A stretch of 64,000 nt of DNA from Lanius collurio (GCA_020086605.1 JACBWW010000051.1:4491261-4555260); one strand, 5' to 3'. Counted from the stretch's first letter, positions 1-12,624 are shown. Made by a program: numbers and translations. Notes: generated by a model from the sequence alone, not told the origin.

Positions 1-1694
1 GCCCATTCCCAGCCCAGCACTACCACAGGGGGACACCCAAATGTCACTTGTGGTGTGTGCCAGCCAGCCCACCTTGGGGGACAGGGGTGTGCCCTGCACA
101 TCCCAGTCCCAGGCCTGGCCTCTGTGCATCCACAGCGAGGACCCAGCATGTGTGGGGCATGATCTGGTGGTAGGCTGCTGTTCCTGGCCAGCCCCAGGAG
201 CTGGATGTTTTTGGGTGTTCTTGGTCTCCTGAAGAGCAGCAGATACAGAGGCAGGGCCGTGCTCTTTCGTGAGAAGCTGCCTTTGGAGTCAGGCACTTAT
301 TTCCCAGCTCAGCACTCTCTGCTCAGGGCTGGGGGAGGCATGGCAAGGGGATCAGGCTCCCCTGATGGGACAGTGGCCATGGGTGCTCTGTGTTTGCTCT
401 GGCTCAGTTTTTAATTTTTCTTCAATCATGGGTTTGGGTTTTTTTGCTGCAGTTTAATGTTAATCATAGGTGCAACATGCATTTTTCCTAGCGGCAGAAA
501 TGGGAAATAATTGCTGTAACCTTATCTTAGATCAGTTATGTGTTTGTCATCTGCAGCTCTCGCTGGCCTCTCTTGGTGGAGGTGCTGATTGCCCCGTTCT
601 TGTGTCCTCAGGAAACATCAGTGTGTAATTTTGGAAGGAAATGGCACTTGCATATGAACACATCACCAGCAATACCACCAGAGGGAAACCTCAGGATTGG
701 GATTGTGCCCCACAGCACAAACCCTGAGCCTGTGGACTGTCCAGCAAGGGGGTGGGTGCCTTCTTCCACCAGTGACGCTTCCACTGTCACCGGTCCTTGT
801 AGCTTTGAGTTGCTCCACTCTGTGGTGACCCTGAGTTGGTCTTCTCCAAGCAAGAGGAAGTTCAGATGTGTAAAACAAATCACCACCTCTACTACTGGCC
901 TTAGCTGGAATTCTGATTTTGTGCCAAGTAAGGGGGCCAAGGCCCTCACCATGCAGGTGCTGAGGGGAACCCTGGGCCTGGCCTGGGCTAGCCCACATCT
1001 CACCAATATCTGGCAGGAATGTGGAAATCTTCTCCAAGGTACCATTTAGGGTCTTCACAAATCAGCAGAGAGGAGGTAATGTGTGAGGAAAGGCAGGGGA
1101 CCATGCCAACAGCTCCCTGGGAGCAAGCACAGCTCAGGGGAGCACGGATGCACTGTGGGAACACTGGGATAGCTCAGAAGACCCCTGGCTGCTGCAAGGT
1201 GTCTCCTCCAGCGATGACAGGCAGGATGTACCACGTCCCACACATCTCTTCTTCCAGTTTGCTCTTCTCCTGCAACAGCTACACCGAGGCAGGAACGTGG
1301 CGCTGGGCAGAAGCCAGAATCTGCTCTTGGTGCAGGCTGGCAAGGCTGGACGACAGAGCAGAGGTCAGGATGAAGGTAAAGGTACCTAAATCCCAGGTTT
1401 CTGAGCCAGAAACCAATTCCAGAGCCTTTCAGTCTGGACAGAATCTAGCCCATATATCCATGGTCTTACCACTGAGCTCAGTGTCTATGCAAGCAAGGCT
1501 GGGCCCCAGCCGGGTGCTACCTTAGCAGACAGTCTGTCCTGCTCCCATCTCCCAGGCCACAGCTCCCCAGAGGGTCAGGGAGGGAGGGGAGTGCCCAGTA
1601 GCTCCAGGAGTGAAGGCCAGGGAAGCTTGTCATGGGAGTGGGAGAGGGGATTCATGTCCCATCAGCAATGAGAAGTTGTTTCCACCGACAGCTT
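1..1694. other. Gene-free, unique-looking sequence
   Basis: Overlapping short ORFs on both strands (for example 540-1049 + and 608-1045 -) have no recognisable similarity, mixed composition and no splice-supported structure. No repeat recognised. Confidence 0.6.
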
Positions 1695-1818
1695 GGGGCT
1701 GTCCTGTGCAGGACCAGGAGCTGGACTCAGCAATCCTTGTGCAGGGCCAGGAGTTGAACTTGGTGATCCTTGTGGGTCCCTTCCAGCTCAGGATATTCCA
1801 TGGTTCTGTGACTCTCTG
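1695..1818 (+). mobile_element. CR1 LINE 3' end fragment
   Basis: The tail (GGGCTGTCCTGTGCAGG..CAGGAGCTGGAC..GTGGGTCCCTTCCAGCTCAGGATATTCCATGG) matches the CR1 3' end. A 'CAGG(G/A)CCAGGAG(C/T)TG' segment is duplicated inside it. It is related to the copies at 29041 and 48120. Confidence 0.75.
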
Positions 1819-4800
1819 ATCCCTGCTATGCTTCCATAGCCTGTTTCACTCAGGGCTGCTCTCTGCTGCTTGTGCCAGGTGCCCTGTGAGCCAGGCTTGG
1901 AGCAAAGGGGGCCCAGGTAGGTGGTCCTGGTGGGAGAGGAGAGCCCCATGGGCAGGGTGGGGGTGGCTCCCTGTGCCAGCCATGGCACGGAAATGTGGGA
2001 ATGCCGATCCCGCAGTCGTCCTCCGCTGCGGTGCCAAAGGGTGCCTGACACATGGCACTGGGAGCTCTGCAGTTGGCCCCGAGTGTGCCCCAGATGGTTT
2101 GATGCCAGGGTGTTTGCACACAGCTCTGCCATTTAATGGGGAGAGAAGGCAGAGCTGATCCCAGCTGAAGCCACACACCAAAACGCTGACAGACTGTTTG
2201 TCAAGACACAAACATTGGCAAATGGCCCTGCTTGCCATGTACTGAGAGTCACGGCAGGGAGGGAGGCAGCCCGAGAGCAGGGATGTCTCTGGCAGGGACA
2301 GGGAGTCCTCAAAGTGCAGTTCAGAGCGTGTTTCTGGGAAGAAGGAAGCCACTTTCTGGGGAGACTTGAAGCATCCTTTTCCAGATGGGTGGAACTAAGA
2401 TGTCCAGCTTCCACAGACAAGGCTGGGGGTGGTGGGGGCAGCAGGGTATGATTCTCACCCAGCACACTTTGGGGGATGGAGCATCCTACTTGTCCAGCCA
2501 GGACAGCATCTCTCTTTGGTCCTCTGGCTCGGTGTGTCCAGGGGTACTTGTCCAGACCAAGCCAGACCATGGGCACCTTGGATGTGTTAGAGTCCAGTCC
2601 TGGCAGGAATGCAGCAGGCAGGGTGGTGCTGGGGCTGCCTGACATCCATGGGCTCTGCCTTCTTCACCAACACCTGCCCTTAGCTCTTCCCCTCTGGGAT
2701 CCCATGCTCCAGAAAGGAGGGAGCTGTGGCACTGAAAACTCGAGCCAGAGTTGGGCAGCCCAGAGCAGAGCCAGGGACCAGTGTTGTGCCCAGGGGGTGG
2801 TACAGGTGTGCTCACCTCAGGGACAGGCTGGCACCTTCCCACACTGGTGCCAGGAATTTACAGCAGTGCCGTGGAGGGAAGAATTGCCTTCAAACAGCAC
2901 CTCCCAGCCTCTAGTACATCCCCTGGGGCACCTGGGTTTGGATCCTGGGAAAGCCAGCTCCCCTTACCTGAGTGTCCAGCCCAGAAAATCCAGCTTTCAG
3001 GCCTCCTGGGTGGCAAGAGGTGGCCAAAGGCACTGAGCTGGAAGACTTTACAGCTTCCCATCAAACCAGGGAAACAGGAGCTGCTCCTATGCTGATCTAG
3101 CAGCTTCACTTTGCCAGCAGGAGCCTTTTGTGTCTCAGATGATCACCCTGACTGGAAGTGACTTTGGAACCTAAGAGTTAACCCAGCTGGGCCTCAGTTC
3201 AAGGTGATGGACTGCTGCAGACAAGGAGCCTGTGTTTCCAGAAGCTCTGCCCTGCAAAATGCTGAGCACCTCCCAGGGCACAGGGAGAGGGGCTCCCAGA
3301 GAAAGAAAAACATGGCCCAGGTGGGTGGGGGCACAGAAGGGTAATGAGGGGGGAGGGAGCTGCCAGGTGGGAAGAATTACAAACAGTATAAGGTTTTGTC
3401 ACCTACCATGACACCAGATTGATGTTAAATGAGTCCATGGTTTTAAATTACCAATAATACAACATCAAAACTCAAAATTTGGGGTGAAGGGTCAACAAAC
3501 AAGGGAAGGACTCCTGTATTTTGGTCACAGACAGGGGGTCCACACCTCCACCAGCCACCACCACAGTCCTGCCCAGCTCCAGGCTGGAACCAACCCAGGC
3601 TGTGGCACCCACTGGCCCCCAACCAGTAGCATCACCAAGGACTGCTTGAGAGACCCACTTGGGGATGTAAAGGCCTGGGAGAGCCCAGTGAGCTGCCTGC
3701 TTGGAGCAGCCATCCCATAATTTGCTTTGTCAGTGCAGCCCAGGACTTTAAACTTGGTGCCTGTAACTGCACGGGATGCTCAGCCAGGGAAAACCAGAGG
3801 ATGCAGAGCAGCATGGTCAGTCTGACTTGTTTTGTGCTTCCTTCTGCTCTCTCCTGGGGCCTCCTTCGTGCTGCCAGCATCACAATATGTGATGTTTTTA
3901 AAATTTTAAGTCACATGATAGAAGGGGTGGTAACCTAAAGAAGCAAAGAATGGTTTAACTTGTGTGAGTTACCATGAAAAACACGGAAAGGACTTGCACA
4001 GAGGTGGAAAAATGCCCACTGAGGTACTGAGGGGCAGCTAAATCACAGCATGTGTCAGACAGGGTTACCCCACTGCCCCAATCCAGGATCTGGGACAGTT
4101 TCCCACCTAACTTGCACTGGGCAAATGTCCTGAAATCTGTCCCTATATCGACTCTGACTGTTTCTCTCCCTGGCTTTCAGACCCCTCATGAATTCCTCGC
4201 CGTATCAAAAGACAGGAGATGAAAGGGGCCAAGTGAGTATTTCTCAACCCAGTGCAGATGCCCCAGGCAGGGCAGCCCTGCAGTGCCCAGCTCCCAGTGT
4301 CCTCATCCTTGCTCTCAGTGTCCCCCTGCCCTCCCCTCAGCCCCCAAAGGTCCTCCACGGCCCCAGGAAGGGGAACTAGCTGCTAGCAGAAATACCTCAC
4401 TTTAGAGTGCTCTCCCTGACCTCTCTGGAGATTTGATACCCTCCAGAGACCTCTCCCCAGATTATCATCATCCTGCTGATGCCGAGCTCTTCCTCCTCCT
4501 GGCCTTGACCCTTTTTTCTCCACTGCAGAAGTTTCCCTGAGAGGTGTGGGGCTTTCTCTCTCGTGGTGCCTTGCTGCAGCCTTTTGTGTGATCTCCCACA
4601 TCACCCTCCCCTCATCCAGAGGTTCTCCTGCCGGTGTGCCGGGCTCAGCGCTGGCACCGCGGCATCCCGTGGGATCCCGTCTCTTAGCAACGCGGGGGAG
4701 GATGCTGAGCACACGTCTGGTCCATCGCTCCATGGAGGCTTCAGGACAGAGGGCAGCAGCTGCCTGGAGGGAATGCAGCTCCCCTGCACACACCACCTCT

Positions 4801-4984
4801 ATCTCCCCTCTCCCTGGGAAGCGGCTGAGCTTCAGGAGGTTGAGCATTCTTGTGGGACACCTCAGCCTGCTACCCCAGCCCTGCTCTCCGGCCCATCACA
4901 GAGCTTCCCTGAGCCCCTTCCCGCACCAGCGGCCTGCAAAACTCCCACCACCCTTCCTGCCTTCTGCCACGGCTCCCCCACCAC
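1819..4984. other. Gene-free stretch before the CpG island
   Basis: No domain-bearing ORF, RNA gene or repeat seen. Short AT-rich patches occur at 3415-3480 and 3890-3960. GC content rises from about 4550. Confidence 0.6.
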
Positions 4985-5290
4985 TAGCAAGGCCGTCAGA
5001 AGCCGCTCACACCGCCCCGCAAGAGCCGGGAGCGCGGACGAGTCCAGACCCCTGTCCTGGCGCGGGCCGGCCACCAGGGGGCAGCACTGGGCGAGCGCCC
5101 GCCCTCTGCCGCCCCCCCGTGGCCGCTGCCGGCGCTGCAGCCGCGGCCGAGCCCGGTCTCGGTGTCCCGGGGGATCTCCGGAGCCGCTTCCCCATGGCCG
5201 CACGCGTGTCCCGGGGGCCGCATCCCGGCGCGGCGGGCGGGCGGAGGAGGAGGCGGGCAGTGCCAGGAGGTACGGGGTGAGTGAGCGTAT
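4985..5290 (+). promoter_or_regulatory. CpG island, candidate PSD2 promoter and non-coding exon 1
   Basis: This is the strongest CpG-dense, GC-rich block left of 42 kb. It has GC boxes (GCGGGCGGGCGG near 5232) and a near-consensus CTCF site at 5071. At 5277 a strong donor (GGG before GTGAGTGAG) appears, with a weaker overlapping donor at 5270. This looks like the end of a first exon on the plus strand. PSD2 at 44.4 kb needs an upstream 5' UTR exon because its first coding exon has an acceptor, and this island is the best upstream candidate on the same strand. No transcript evidence is available, so the link to PSD2 is inference; a promoter for a different or divergent transcript is possible. 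Confidence 0.6.
5071..5090 (+). promoter_or_regulatory. CTCF-binding motif
   Basis: The sequence CCACCAGGGGGCAGCACTGG matches the core CTCF consensus (CCASYAGRGGGCRS type) almost perfectly. It sits inside the CpG island about 190 bp upstream of the candidate exon 1 donor. The plus-strand orientation would point a cohesin loop rightward, toward the PSD2 body. Confidence 0.65.
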
Positions 5291-5374
5291 CCCTCCTGCC
5301 TCCCGCCGGGAGAAGCAGCTCGGCCTCGGGGGCGAGCGGTGGAGGGGGGGAGGCCGGTTCAGCTCCCGGCTTCC

Positions 5375-6035
5375 GTGTCGGAGGGATGGGGGTGCTGCCG
5401 GGGTTATGGTACACCAGTGTCGGAGGGATGGGGGAGGTACCCGGGCTGTGTTGTCCCTCATGCCGGAGGGATGGGGATGCCCGCGGGGCTGTGTTATCCC
5501 CCGTGCTGGAAGAATTGGGGTGCCTGCAAGCTGCGTTATCCTCATAGGAGACATAGGGGTGCCCCTGAGTTGTGCTATCCCTCGTGCTGGAGGGATGGGG
5601 GTGCCCCTGGGTTGTGTTATCCCCGTGTTCGAGGGATGGGGGTGCTCCCCGGATTGTGTCACCCACGTGCTGTAGGGTTGTGGGTGCCCCCCGTGGTATC
5701 CGCTGTGTTATTCTCTGTGCCAGGGGCGATGGAGGTGCCCTCGGGATGTGCTATCCCCCGCGACGGAGAGAAGGGGTTGCTCCCGGGGCTGTGCCATCCT
5801 CGTACCGGAGGGATGGGGGTGTCCCCGAGCTGTGTTGCCCCCGTGCCAGAGAGAAGAGGGTGCTCCTGGGGCTGTGTTGTCCCACGTGCTGAAACAATGG
5901 AGTGCCCCCATGCTGTGTTATCCTTATACCCTGTACCGAAGGGAAGGAGGTGCCCCCGGAGGTGCCCCCGGAGCTGTGTTACCCCCGTGCAGGAGGGGTG
6001 AGGGTACTCCTCGGGCCGTGCCATCCCCCAGATCA
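5375..6035. repeat. Degenerate GC-rich minisatellite, about 15 units of about 42 bp
   Basis: Each unit runs roughly GGGGGTGCCCC..GGGCTGTGTTATCCCC followed by GTGCCGGAGGGAT. Examples start near 5389, 5430, 5473, 5560, 5597 and 5638, and continue to about 6000. Units differ by several substitutions and small indels, so the array is old or evolving. A 42-bp period is a multiple of three, which keeps frames open on both strands and produces several long meaningless ORFs. It lies directly after the CpG island, inside the presumed first intron. Confidence 0.85.
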
Positions 6036-9000
6036 GCAGCAGGGTGCAGGACAGGCTGCTCAGGGAGCTGCATGCCCACCTCTCTGCAAGCCCAGCGGTG
6101 CCTGAGGCTGGAGCGGCCACCCCTGGGAACACCATCCTCTTACAAGTGGTGTTGGGAGAAGTGACAGGAGCTGAGCTGGAAAGCGGCTGTTCTTCCCAGA
6201 GAGTTTCCAGGATGGAGCACTGCGGGATTAAGCTTGTGTTCAAGTGGTCTCTCACTATCTCAAAGCTGCAATTCTCCTCGGGCTGTTCAGGGAAGGACTC
6301 GGTGCAGGGGTTTTGGAGGATTTGGGGCTTGACAGAAGGTTTGTTGCAAGGATTTTTCTGCCCTCAGGTTCCTGCCTAGATGTTTCCTTGTCCAGGGCGT
6401 CTCCAGCTTTCTTCTGGGTGAGGGAGCAGGCTCAGCTGGGTGTCAAAAACACCCTCTCACCCAGAGGTGTGTAAGACATGAGCCAGAGGAGCAGCATCCC
6501 TGTCCTGCCCATTCCTTTGCTCACATATGGCTTTGCTGTAGCTCCCCGGTGTAGAGGGAAGGCTGAGGAGCAGAAAGTTGTGGACAGCCCCACTGGAGCT
6601 GACTTGCAGGTCATCTTGGTCTGATGGGCCACAGTTGTGCTGGGAAGGTGTCAGGCCTTTCCAGGCAAGCAAAGGGAGCAGCCTCTGGGTAGGTTTGCAG
6701 GCATGGGATGCTGTGTCTGTGGGATGGGAAGCTCTTGCTTGAGGAGCAGTCTTCTCATGCTATGAGATGCCTTCAGCCTCAAGTCCACTGTCAGTCCCTC
6801 CGGGTATTGTTGATCAGAGTGGAGCTCATCTGCTCCCACTTTTGCAGATCTCATTGGGGGAGATAGAGGGCAGGCTGTGAATTAGAATGTTTGATAAATG
6901 AGATTGCTTTTCTGAAATATCTTTTTTAATGAAAGGAAAATGTTGGTCACATCTTCAGAGTTAAGTTCTTCTTTGTGGATTTGGGGCGATTCCTCCGTTG
7001 AAATGCCTTTGCATGGGATGGAAGACAATCTGGAGTTAAAAAATCATTGTCCCAGAGCGAGTGCTTTTGGTTCTTTCTTCCTGGCAGCAGCTGGCAGCAG
7101 TGTGGCAGGAAAATGGTTACTGGAGTAAGTGTGAGAGAGGTGGTGGTTCTGGGTTGCTTCCGGGGCTGGCTGAGGTGGTGAGTGGCTGTGACCAGCCAGG
7201 GTGTGCCCCTACAGAGAGCTCAGAGCCAGCTGTGCCTGCACCCCTGCTGCTGGCAAGCTGAATTTCACTGCTGGGAGCCCAAAGGCATCATCCCATCCCC
7301 ATCTCTGGCCCCACCTACGGGACCCAGGCAGCCCTGGGCTGGAGATTATGGTCTCTTCTGTGTTTGTCCCTGTGTTTTCTGTCACCCCTGGGCTTCATCC
7401 AGCACCACCACTCCCTGTCCCAGACTGCTCTTCCTGGGGAAGGATCATGACCTCTGCTCCAGCACAGGGCAAGGCATACCATCCTCCTGCTTCACTGCTG
7501 CCTGAGCCTGCCCTGCCTGATCCCTCCTACCCCAAAAGCCTTTTCCTCTCTGGAAACCATTGTAACAGCTCCAGCAAAGTCTAGAGGCACCTTTCTCCAC
7601 CTCTCAGCTTCATTCCAGGCTGGTGTGCAGACTCCCCTGGCTCCGAGTGAGGGGCTGAGCTCCTGAATCCAGTGCAGGGCAGGCAAAAGGTCACAGTGGG
7701 TGACAGGTTAAGAGTCCCGATGTGGGGATACTGGCAAAATGATCTCACTGGTTTTCTCATGGTGGGCTCAGCCATCGGGTTAGTCCAGAAACACCTCAGC
7801 TGAGGGGGATGCTGTGGGTCATTCCTCACCTCAAGGCTGCCCAAGACTGCTTTTGGCAAGACTGAGTTTAAGAAACAAACCACACCTGGCAGGGGTCTCC
7901 CCTTCCTCTGGAGGGCCTTAAAGCTTTCTGCAAAGGGACCTGGATGGTTTCCTACTGCCTCCTTTGAGAGCAGGAACAAGGAACAGGGCTTTGAATGGTG
8001 TCCTGAGACCTGATGCTCTGAGTTTCCGTTCCAGCACAGGGTCCTAAGCCAAGAAAACTGCCTGTTCTGCCAAGGCTGGGTAGGAAACTGGGCCCTGGAG
8101 CAGCGATGTGGCGTTAACTCCTCTCTGCAAGGAGCACTGAGGCTCCTTTGATGAGCTCACTATCTGCAGCATTCACTTTCTCCTTTCCTTCCAAAAACCC
8201 ATCCTGCCTGGCTTAGCTGCAGCCTGACACTGTGGAGCTTGTGAAGATGCTAATACAAGCTCAGTGATGAACCTTAATCACTTCTTAACCACGTCCCCTC
8301 TGAAGTGTGCTCTGCTACTGAGCTGTCAGCCTGGCTGGGGGAAGGCACTGGGGGGTCAAGGAGTCCATCAGAGGTAGGTGGGCTGGAGCCAGGGGAGGGG
8401 TGGCCTTGAGGCAGGAGCATTAAACATGTTCTGGCATGTCAGTGGTCTGGCACATGTGGAATCTCTTCCTTGTTTTGTTTTTTTGGTGGTCATATCTTGC
8501 AAAACCCTGTGTTTAGCAAATGAGGTGGAAGGGATCAGCTCTTAGTTTGGACACACATCCCACAGGCTCCTGGGGCTGGGATGCTGCTCCTGGTAGGAAA
8601 GGTAGACTGACCATCAGCAGCAAGTCTAGAAGGCGTGTCAGAGAGACTGAGAGCTGCTCTGTTTGGCTGGGGACTGCTCGTTCCAGCTGTTTGCCTGAGC
8701 ACACCACACATCTGCACTCAGGCTGTCTCCATCAGGTGAGACTTGTGCGTGGACAAGCTGCCTGCTCTGCATTTGCTCCTCCTGCTGCTGTGACCAGATG
8801 TCCTACTCTTTAGCAATGTTGTCCTACTTTCAAGTAGGTTATTCTATTTTTGCCTGGCCCTGTCCTTTTCGTGACTTTGCCTTCCTACGTGTCCTGTGCC
8901 CGGCTTTCCCCTGGCAGAGGCAGAAGCTCTGCAGGTCGTGGTCCCAAGCAGCACAAGCCATTGCTCTTGGCTCTGTTTCCTGGGGAGCTTGCACGGCCTC

Positions 9001-10089
9001 CAGCCTTGCACACAGGGCGTGAGCTCAGGGACCCAGTGCCTCCTTGAAGATCATCAGATGCTGAAGGTGCTCAGTGGGAAGGGTCAGGCTTCCAGCCTGC
9101 TTTAAGGGTCTGGGTGGCTGGCAGTCCTGTTTGTTCTTGTTTGTATGTCTTATCTTCAAGTGCCAGCACTGCCAGGATCTGGAAGGGAGGTTTGAGCACA
9201 GGAGGAAAGGGCTGAGCTCACTCTCAGGGTTGAGAGTGAGCTGGGGAATGGGAATGGAGCCTTGTCCTGTAACTGCAAACAGGCAGGTTTAAGTCTGGGT
9301 ATGGCCAGCTCACAAGACTTTCTTGGAAATCACCTTGGGCTGCCAGTCCCTGCTAGCCCTGATCTCTGACTCCAGCTCTTCCAACCTCTTCTTCACTTAC
9401 CCTTTGACTTCACTTAGAAAACTTAAGCTTCTTGTTCAAGCCAGCCATGACATGCTGAGGTCAGCACATCTGAGGCCTCTCAGCTACCCCAGGTGGACTC
9501 CAGGTGTCCTGGCATGGCTGCAAGGCCAAGGAAAAGGGCAGGGGAGCTGGAGTGCCCCATTGGACAGGCTGTGCTGTGGCAGGGCTGGGAGGGAGCAGGC
9601 AGGGTGGAAGCTGAAGGCTGACAAGCTTTGGACCAGCGCTGCAGTTTATTTATGGCCTGCTTAGCAATCTCAGGCAGGCAGTGTGGGTTAAGGCATCTCC
9701 TGTCCTGGATTGACAGAACAGATCCAATTAGCCATGAAAGCCTCTAATTATTTGTCCTGAATTGCTCTGGTGGTAACCAAGGCTCTGCTATCTCCTCCTT
9801 TTGTCTGTGTCCCAGCTGGAAATGCCCCAGTGTCCCTGCATCTAGAGCAGCAAGTGTGATGTGCAAGCAGAGTCAGCACAATCTAATCAAGGGAGACAGG
9901 CCCTGTGAGTTAATGAGGGGATGGACCCGCTTCGTTTACTTTGGAGAGTTCTCTAAGCCTGTCCTGGGAGACAAAGGGCTGAGGTTGCGTGTGGCAAAGA
10001 TAAGGCTGACGAGATGAGCTGCTGTGGGAGAGGGGCTGCAGGCCACAGGGAGGGAAGGGGGTGGCTGTCAGACAGGGCTCAACAGCAGG
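6036..10089. other. Gene-free stretch after the minisatellite
   Basis: Presumed PSD2 intron 1. No coding signal, RNA gene or recognised repeat; short ORFs are background. Confidence 0.55.
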
Positions 10090-10538
10090 AAGTCCCTTGT
10101 GTCTCATAGGAGAGGAACACGTCCCTTATGGGGAAAGGCTGAGAGAATTGGGATTGTTCAGCCTGGAAAAGAGAAGGCTTCAGGGTGACCTTGTAGTGGC
10201 CTTTCAGTACCTGCTGTGGCTACAAGAGAGCTGGAGGAGGACTTTGGACAAGGGCCTGGAGTAACAGGACAAGTGGGAATGGTTTCAAACTGTCAGAGAG
10301 TAGGTTTAGATGGTATATTAGGAAGAAATTCTTCCCTGGGAGGGTGGTGAGGCCCTGGCACAGGTTACCCAGAGAAGCTGTGGCTGCTCCATCCCTGGAA
10401 GTGTCCAAGGTCAGGCTGGATGGGGCTTGGAGCAACATGTGTCAGTGTAAGGTGTCCCTGCCCATGGAATGGGGTAGAACCAGATGACTTTTAAGGTCCC
10501 TTCCAACCCAAACCATTCTGGGATTCCTTGATTCTGAT
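10090..10538 (+). mobile_element. CR1 LINE 3' fragment
   Basis: It contains GGCTGAGAGAATTGGG..GTTCAGCCTGGAAAAGAG, then GAGGCCCTGGCACAGGTTAC, GAAGTGTCCAAGG, and the terminal GTCCCTTCCAACCCAAACC, closing on ATTCTGG/ATTCTG octamer-like units. It is 5' truncated, as is typical of CR1. Confidence 0.88.
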
Positions 10539-10929
10539 TCTACAGCTTGGCCAGCTCAGGCTGGTGGCTGGAAGACCCAGCTGCAGGGCTCCATGGGCAG
10601 GAGGTGGGGCCACACAGCCAAGGCCTGAGGACTTCTCCTTTCCAGACATTTGTGCTAAGTTACAGCTGTGCATTCTCAACTGCAAAACTATTTTAAGGGG
10701 AACAAAGCTTTGCAGGGCACTTACTGCATCCTCCTGCTTGTTCTGGGTTCTCGTGGTGCAGAAGAGAGGCCTCAGCTGTCTGAAATAGAAAATTTGGGGG
10801 TCTTCGTAACCCCAACTCTGACCTGACATTACAGCAAATAGCTCTCAGATGAGACAGGGCAGCCAGCCTTGGCTTGGAAGCAAAACTTTGCACAAATAAT
10901 ACTCAGCTCCTGTATGAGGGGCCAGGTTG

Positions 10930-11330
10930 CTGTAGACCTCAGACAGCAGAGATAAAGAGACTGCAGGCTCAGGTCAGGAACGAACGGCCAAAGCAAACTT
11001 TAATGAAAAATCTCCCTTTTATAACATGGTTTGCTACAGAAAATTCATGATTGGCTTCTTGACCCACCACCTCTCACAGGTGATAGGTCGGAGGGTGAGA
11101 CACCCATATCCAAAACATGTCTTAGTGTTCCCAAAACAATACAGTGAAAAACAACAGGTGCAAGGACAGAAAAGTAGTTAACATCCTATCTGTTTTCCTT
11201 AGGCTGCATGTGAAAGAAGAGTTTCCCTCATACTTTTGAGAGAAAACCAAAGAATTTCTCTGCTTTAGCCTTTTTGCATCCATAGGGCCAGCTGAGTGCT
11301 TCCACCATTGTTTCCAGGCCACAGGATCCC
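10930..11330 (-). mobile_element. Probable LTR fragment of an endogenous retrovirus (non-coding)
   Basis: The block differs from its neighbours and from CR1. On the plus strand it has CAAACTTTAATGAAAAATCT then CCCTTTTATAACATGG, followed by a stretch with GATTGGCTTCTTGACCC and GTGAGACACCCATATCC and an A-rich part around 11140. This resembles songbird retroviral LTRs read antisense as I remember them. No gag, pol or env sequence is seen nearby, so it would be a solo or broken LTR. Boundaries are approximate and the family is not assigned. Confidence 0.4.
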
Positions 11331-12004
11331 CCCAAAATGGGTTTTACATCATTGTCTTGAGATGCTGCCTGAAGGCAAGCCATGGCTTTGCTCACCAAGT
11401 GCACATTTTCTTTTTGTGTGGGTGGATGAGCAGCAGGCCTGGCAGTGACATGGCTCTGCCCCTGTGCAGAGAGGAGGGGAGAATCAGCAGGGATGCCCAC
11501 CTGGGGGAAGCTGGGAGCTGTTCCCAGGCATCCTGGTGCAAAACAGGCTGCTGGAGCACCAAACGTGTCTCTCTGACCTCCATCCAAGAGACTTTCAGAC
11601 AGGACCGGACCCTGGTCCTCCCAGCACTGGCCCTGGGAGTCAGCTGACACATCCTTCAAGCCTCTTGGTGTCCTTCCCATGCAGTCCAGAGCCTGCCAGG
11701 TTCAAGCCAGAGAGCTTCCTCCATACAAATGGGGACGAGGGGGGCGGGCTGTGATCGTACAAAAACTGTTTCTTTCCTGCCCACTTGGAAAGGGGAGCTG
11801 TGGAATTTTAAGCAGCAAGGACAAAACTCTGCTGAAGAGGCCTCTTCTGTGCTTGCCTGTTGAAATCACTGATCACAGTGGTGGGGGGGTCCAGGGACAT
11901 GCCAGCCTTGCCCTTATTAATGGCTCTGTTGTTGTCTGCTCCAGTTTGTTGGTCTTTGCTCTGGGAGACGGTTTGCCGAAGCAGCAACTATTTTCCCTGG
12001 AGCA

Positions 12005-12100
12005 GCTTCCATGGGAGCTGTTCCCGTGGTGGGGCTGTCCCTGTGGTGGGGCTGTCCCTGTGGTGGAGGCTGTCCCCATGGTGGAGGCTGTCCCTCTGTG
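12005..12100. repeat. Short tandem repeat, about 18-bp unit, 4-5 copies
   Basis: Variants of GCTGTCCCTGTGGTGGGG are repeated head to tail; later copies have GGTGGAGGCTGTCCCCAT. Confidence 0.8.
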
Positions 12101-12624
12101 TGGCCAGACTGCACAACGCCAGTTCTCAGACCTGTCCTGCAGGGCTGAGCCAAAGTGTTCTTTATAGCCACAAAACCTGAACTTGCAGGTGGAGAAGGGA
12201 CAGGTGAGAGGAGACACAGGGTCTTTGTTCCACCTGGGACTTTTCCCTTCTGGATTTTGAGGGTGCTCACCCTTGAAGCTCAGTACCCCAAGTAGGGGCA
12301 CCAACTTCTCCCACCTGGGTCTCTGCTCTCTCCAGCAGCACCAGTTTGGCTGGGGTGGGGACACAGTGACAGGCTGACTGGTGCTTTTCATCCATCACTT
12401 TGACCATCCAGCAAAGCAGCTGTGGGGGTGCTCTGCCCTTCCCACCTGCTGTTTCCCACCCTGAGCTCGGAGCATCAGGCCCTCTTACCTCTGTTTTTCT
12501 CCTTGAACCACTTAGTTTTAAAATAGAGCAATTATCTTCCTTCAGAAAGGAGCTTACCTGCTCCAATCTAGGGCAGTTTGACAGCACAGCAGCCTGCACA
12601 GCTCTCCCTGGGAGCATGCCTGTG

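Noticed and set aside
1..4500. Possible 3' end of the mammalian-order neighbour CXXC5 at the left edge
   Set aside because: No CXXC zinc-finger codons or other recognisable exon of that gene were found in this part.
4546..6255. Several ORFs of 100-370 codons on both strands
   Set aside because: They arise from the GC-rich, stop-poor CpG island and the minisatellite with a period divisible by three; peptides are repetitive and occur in many frames at once.
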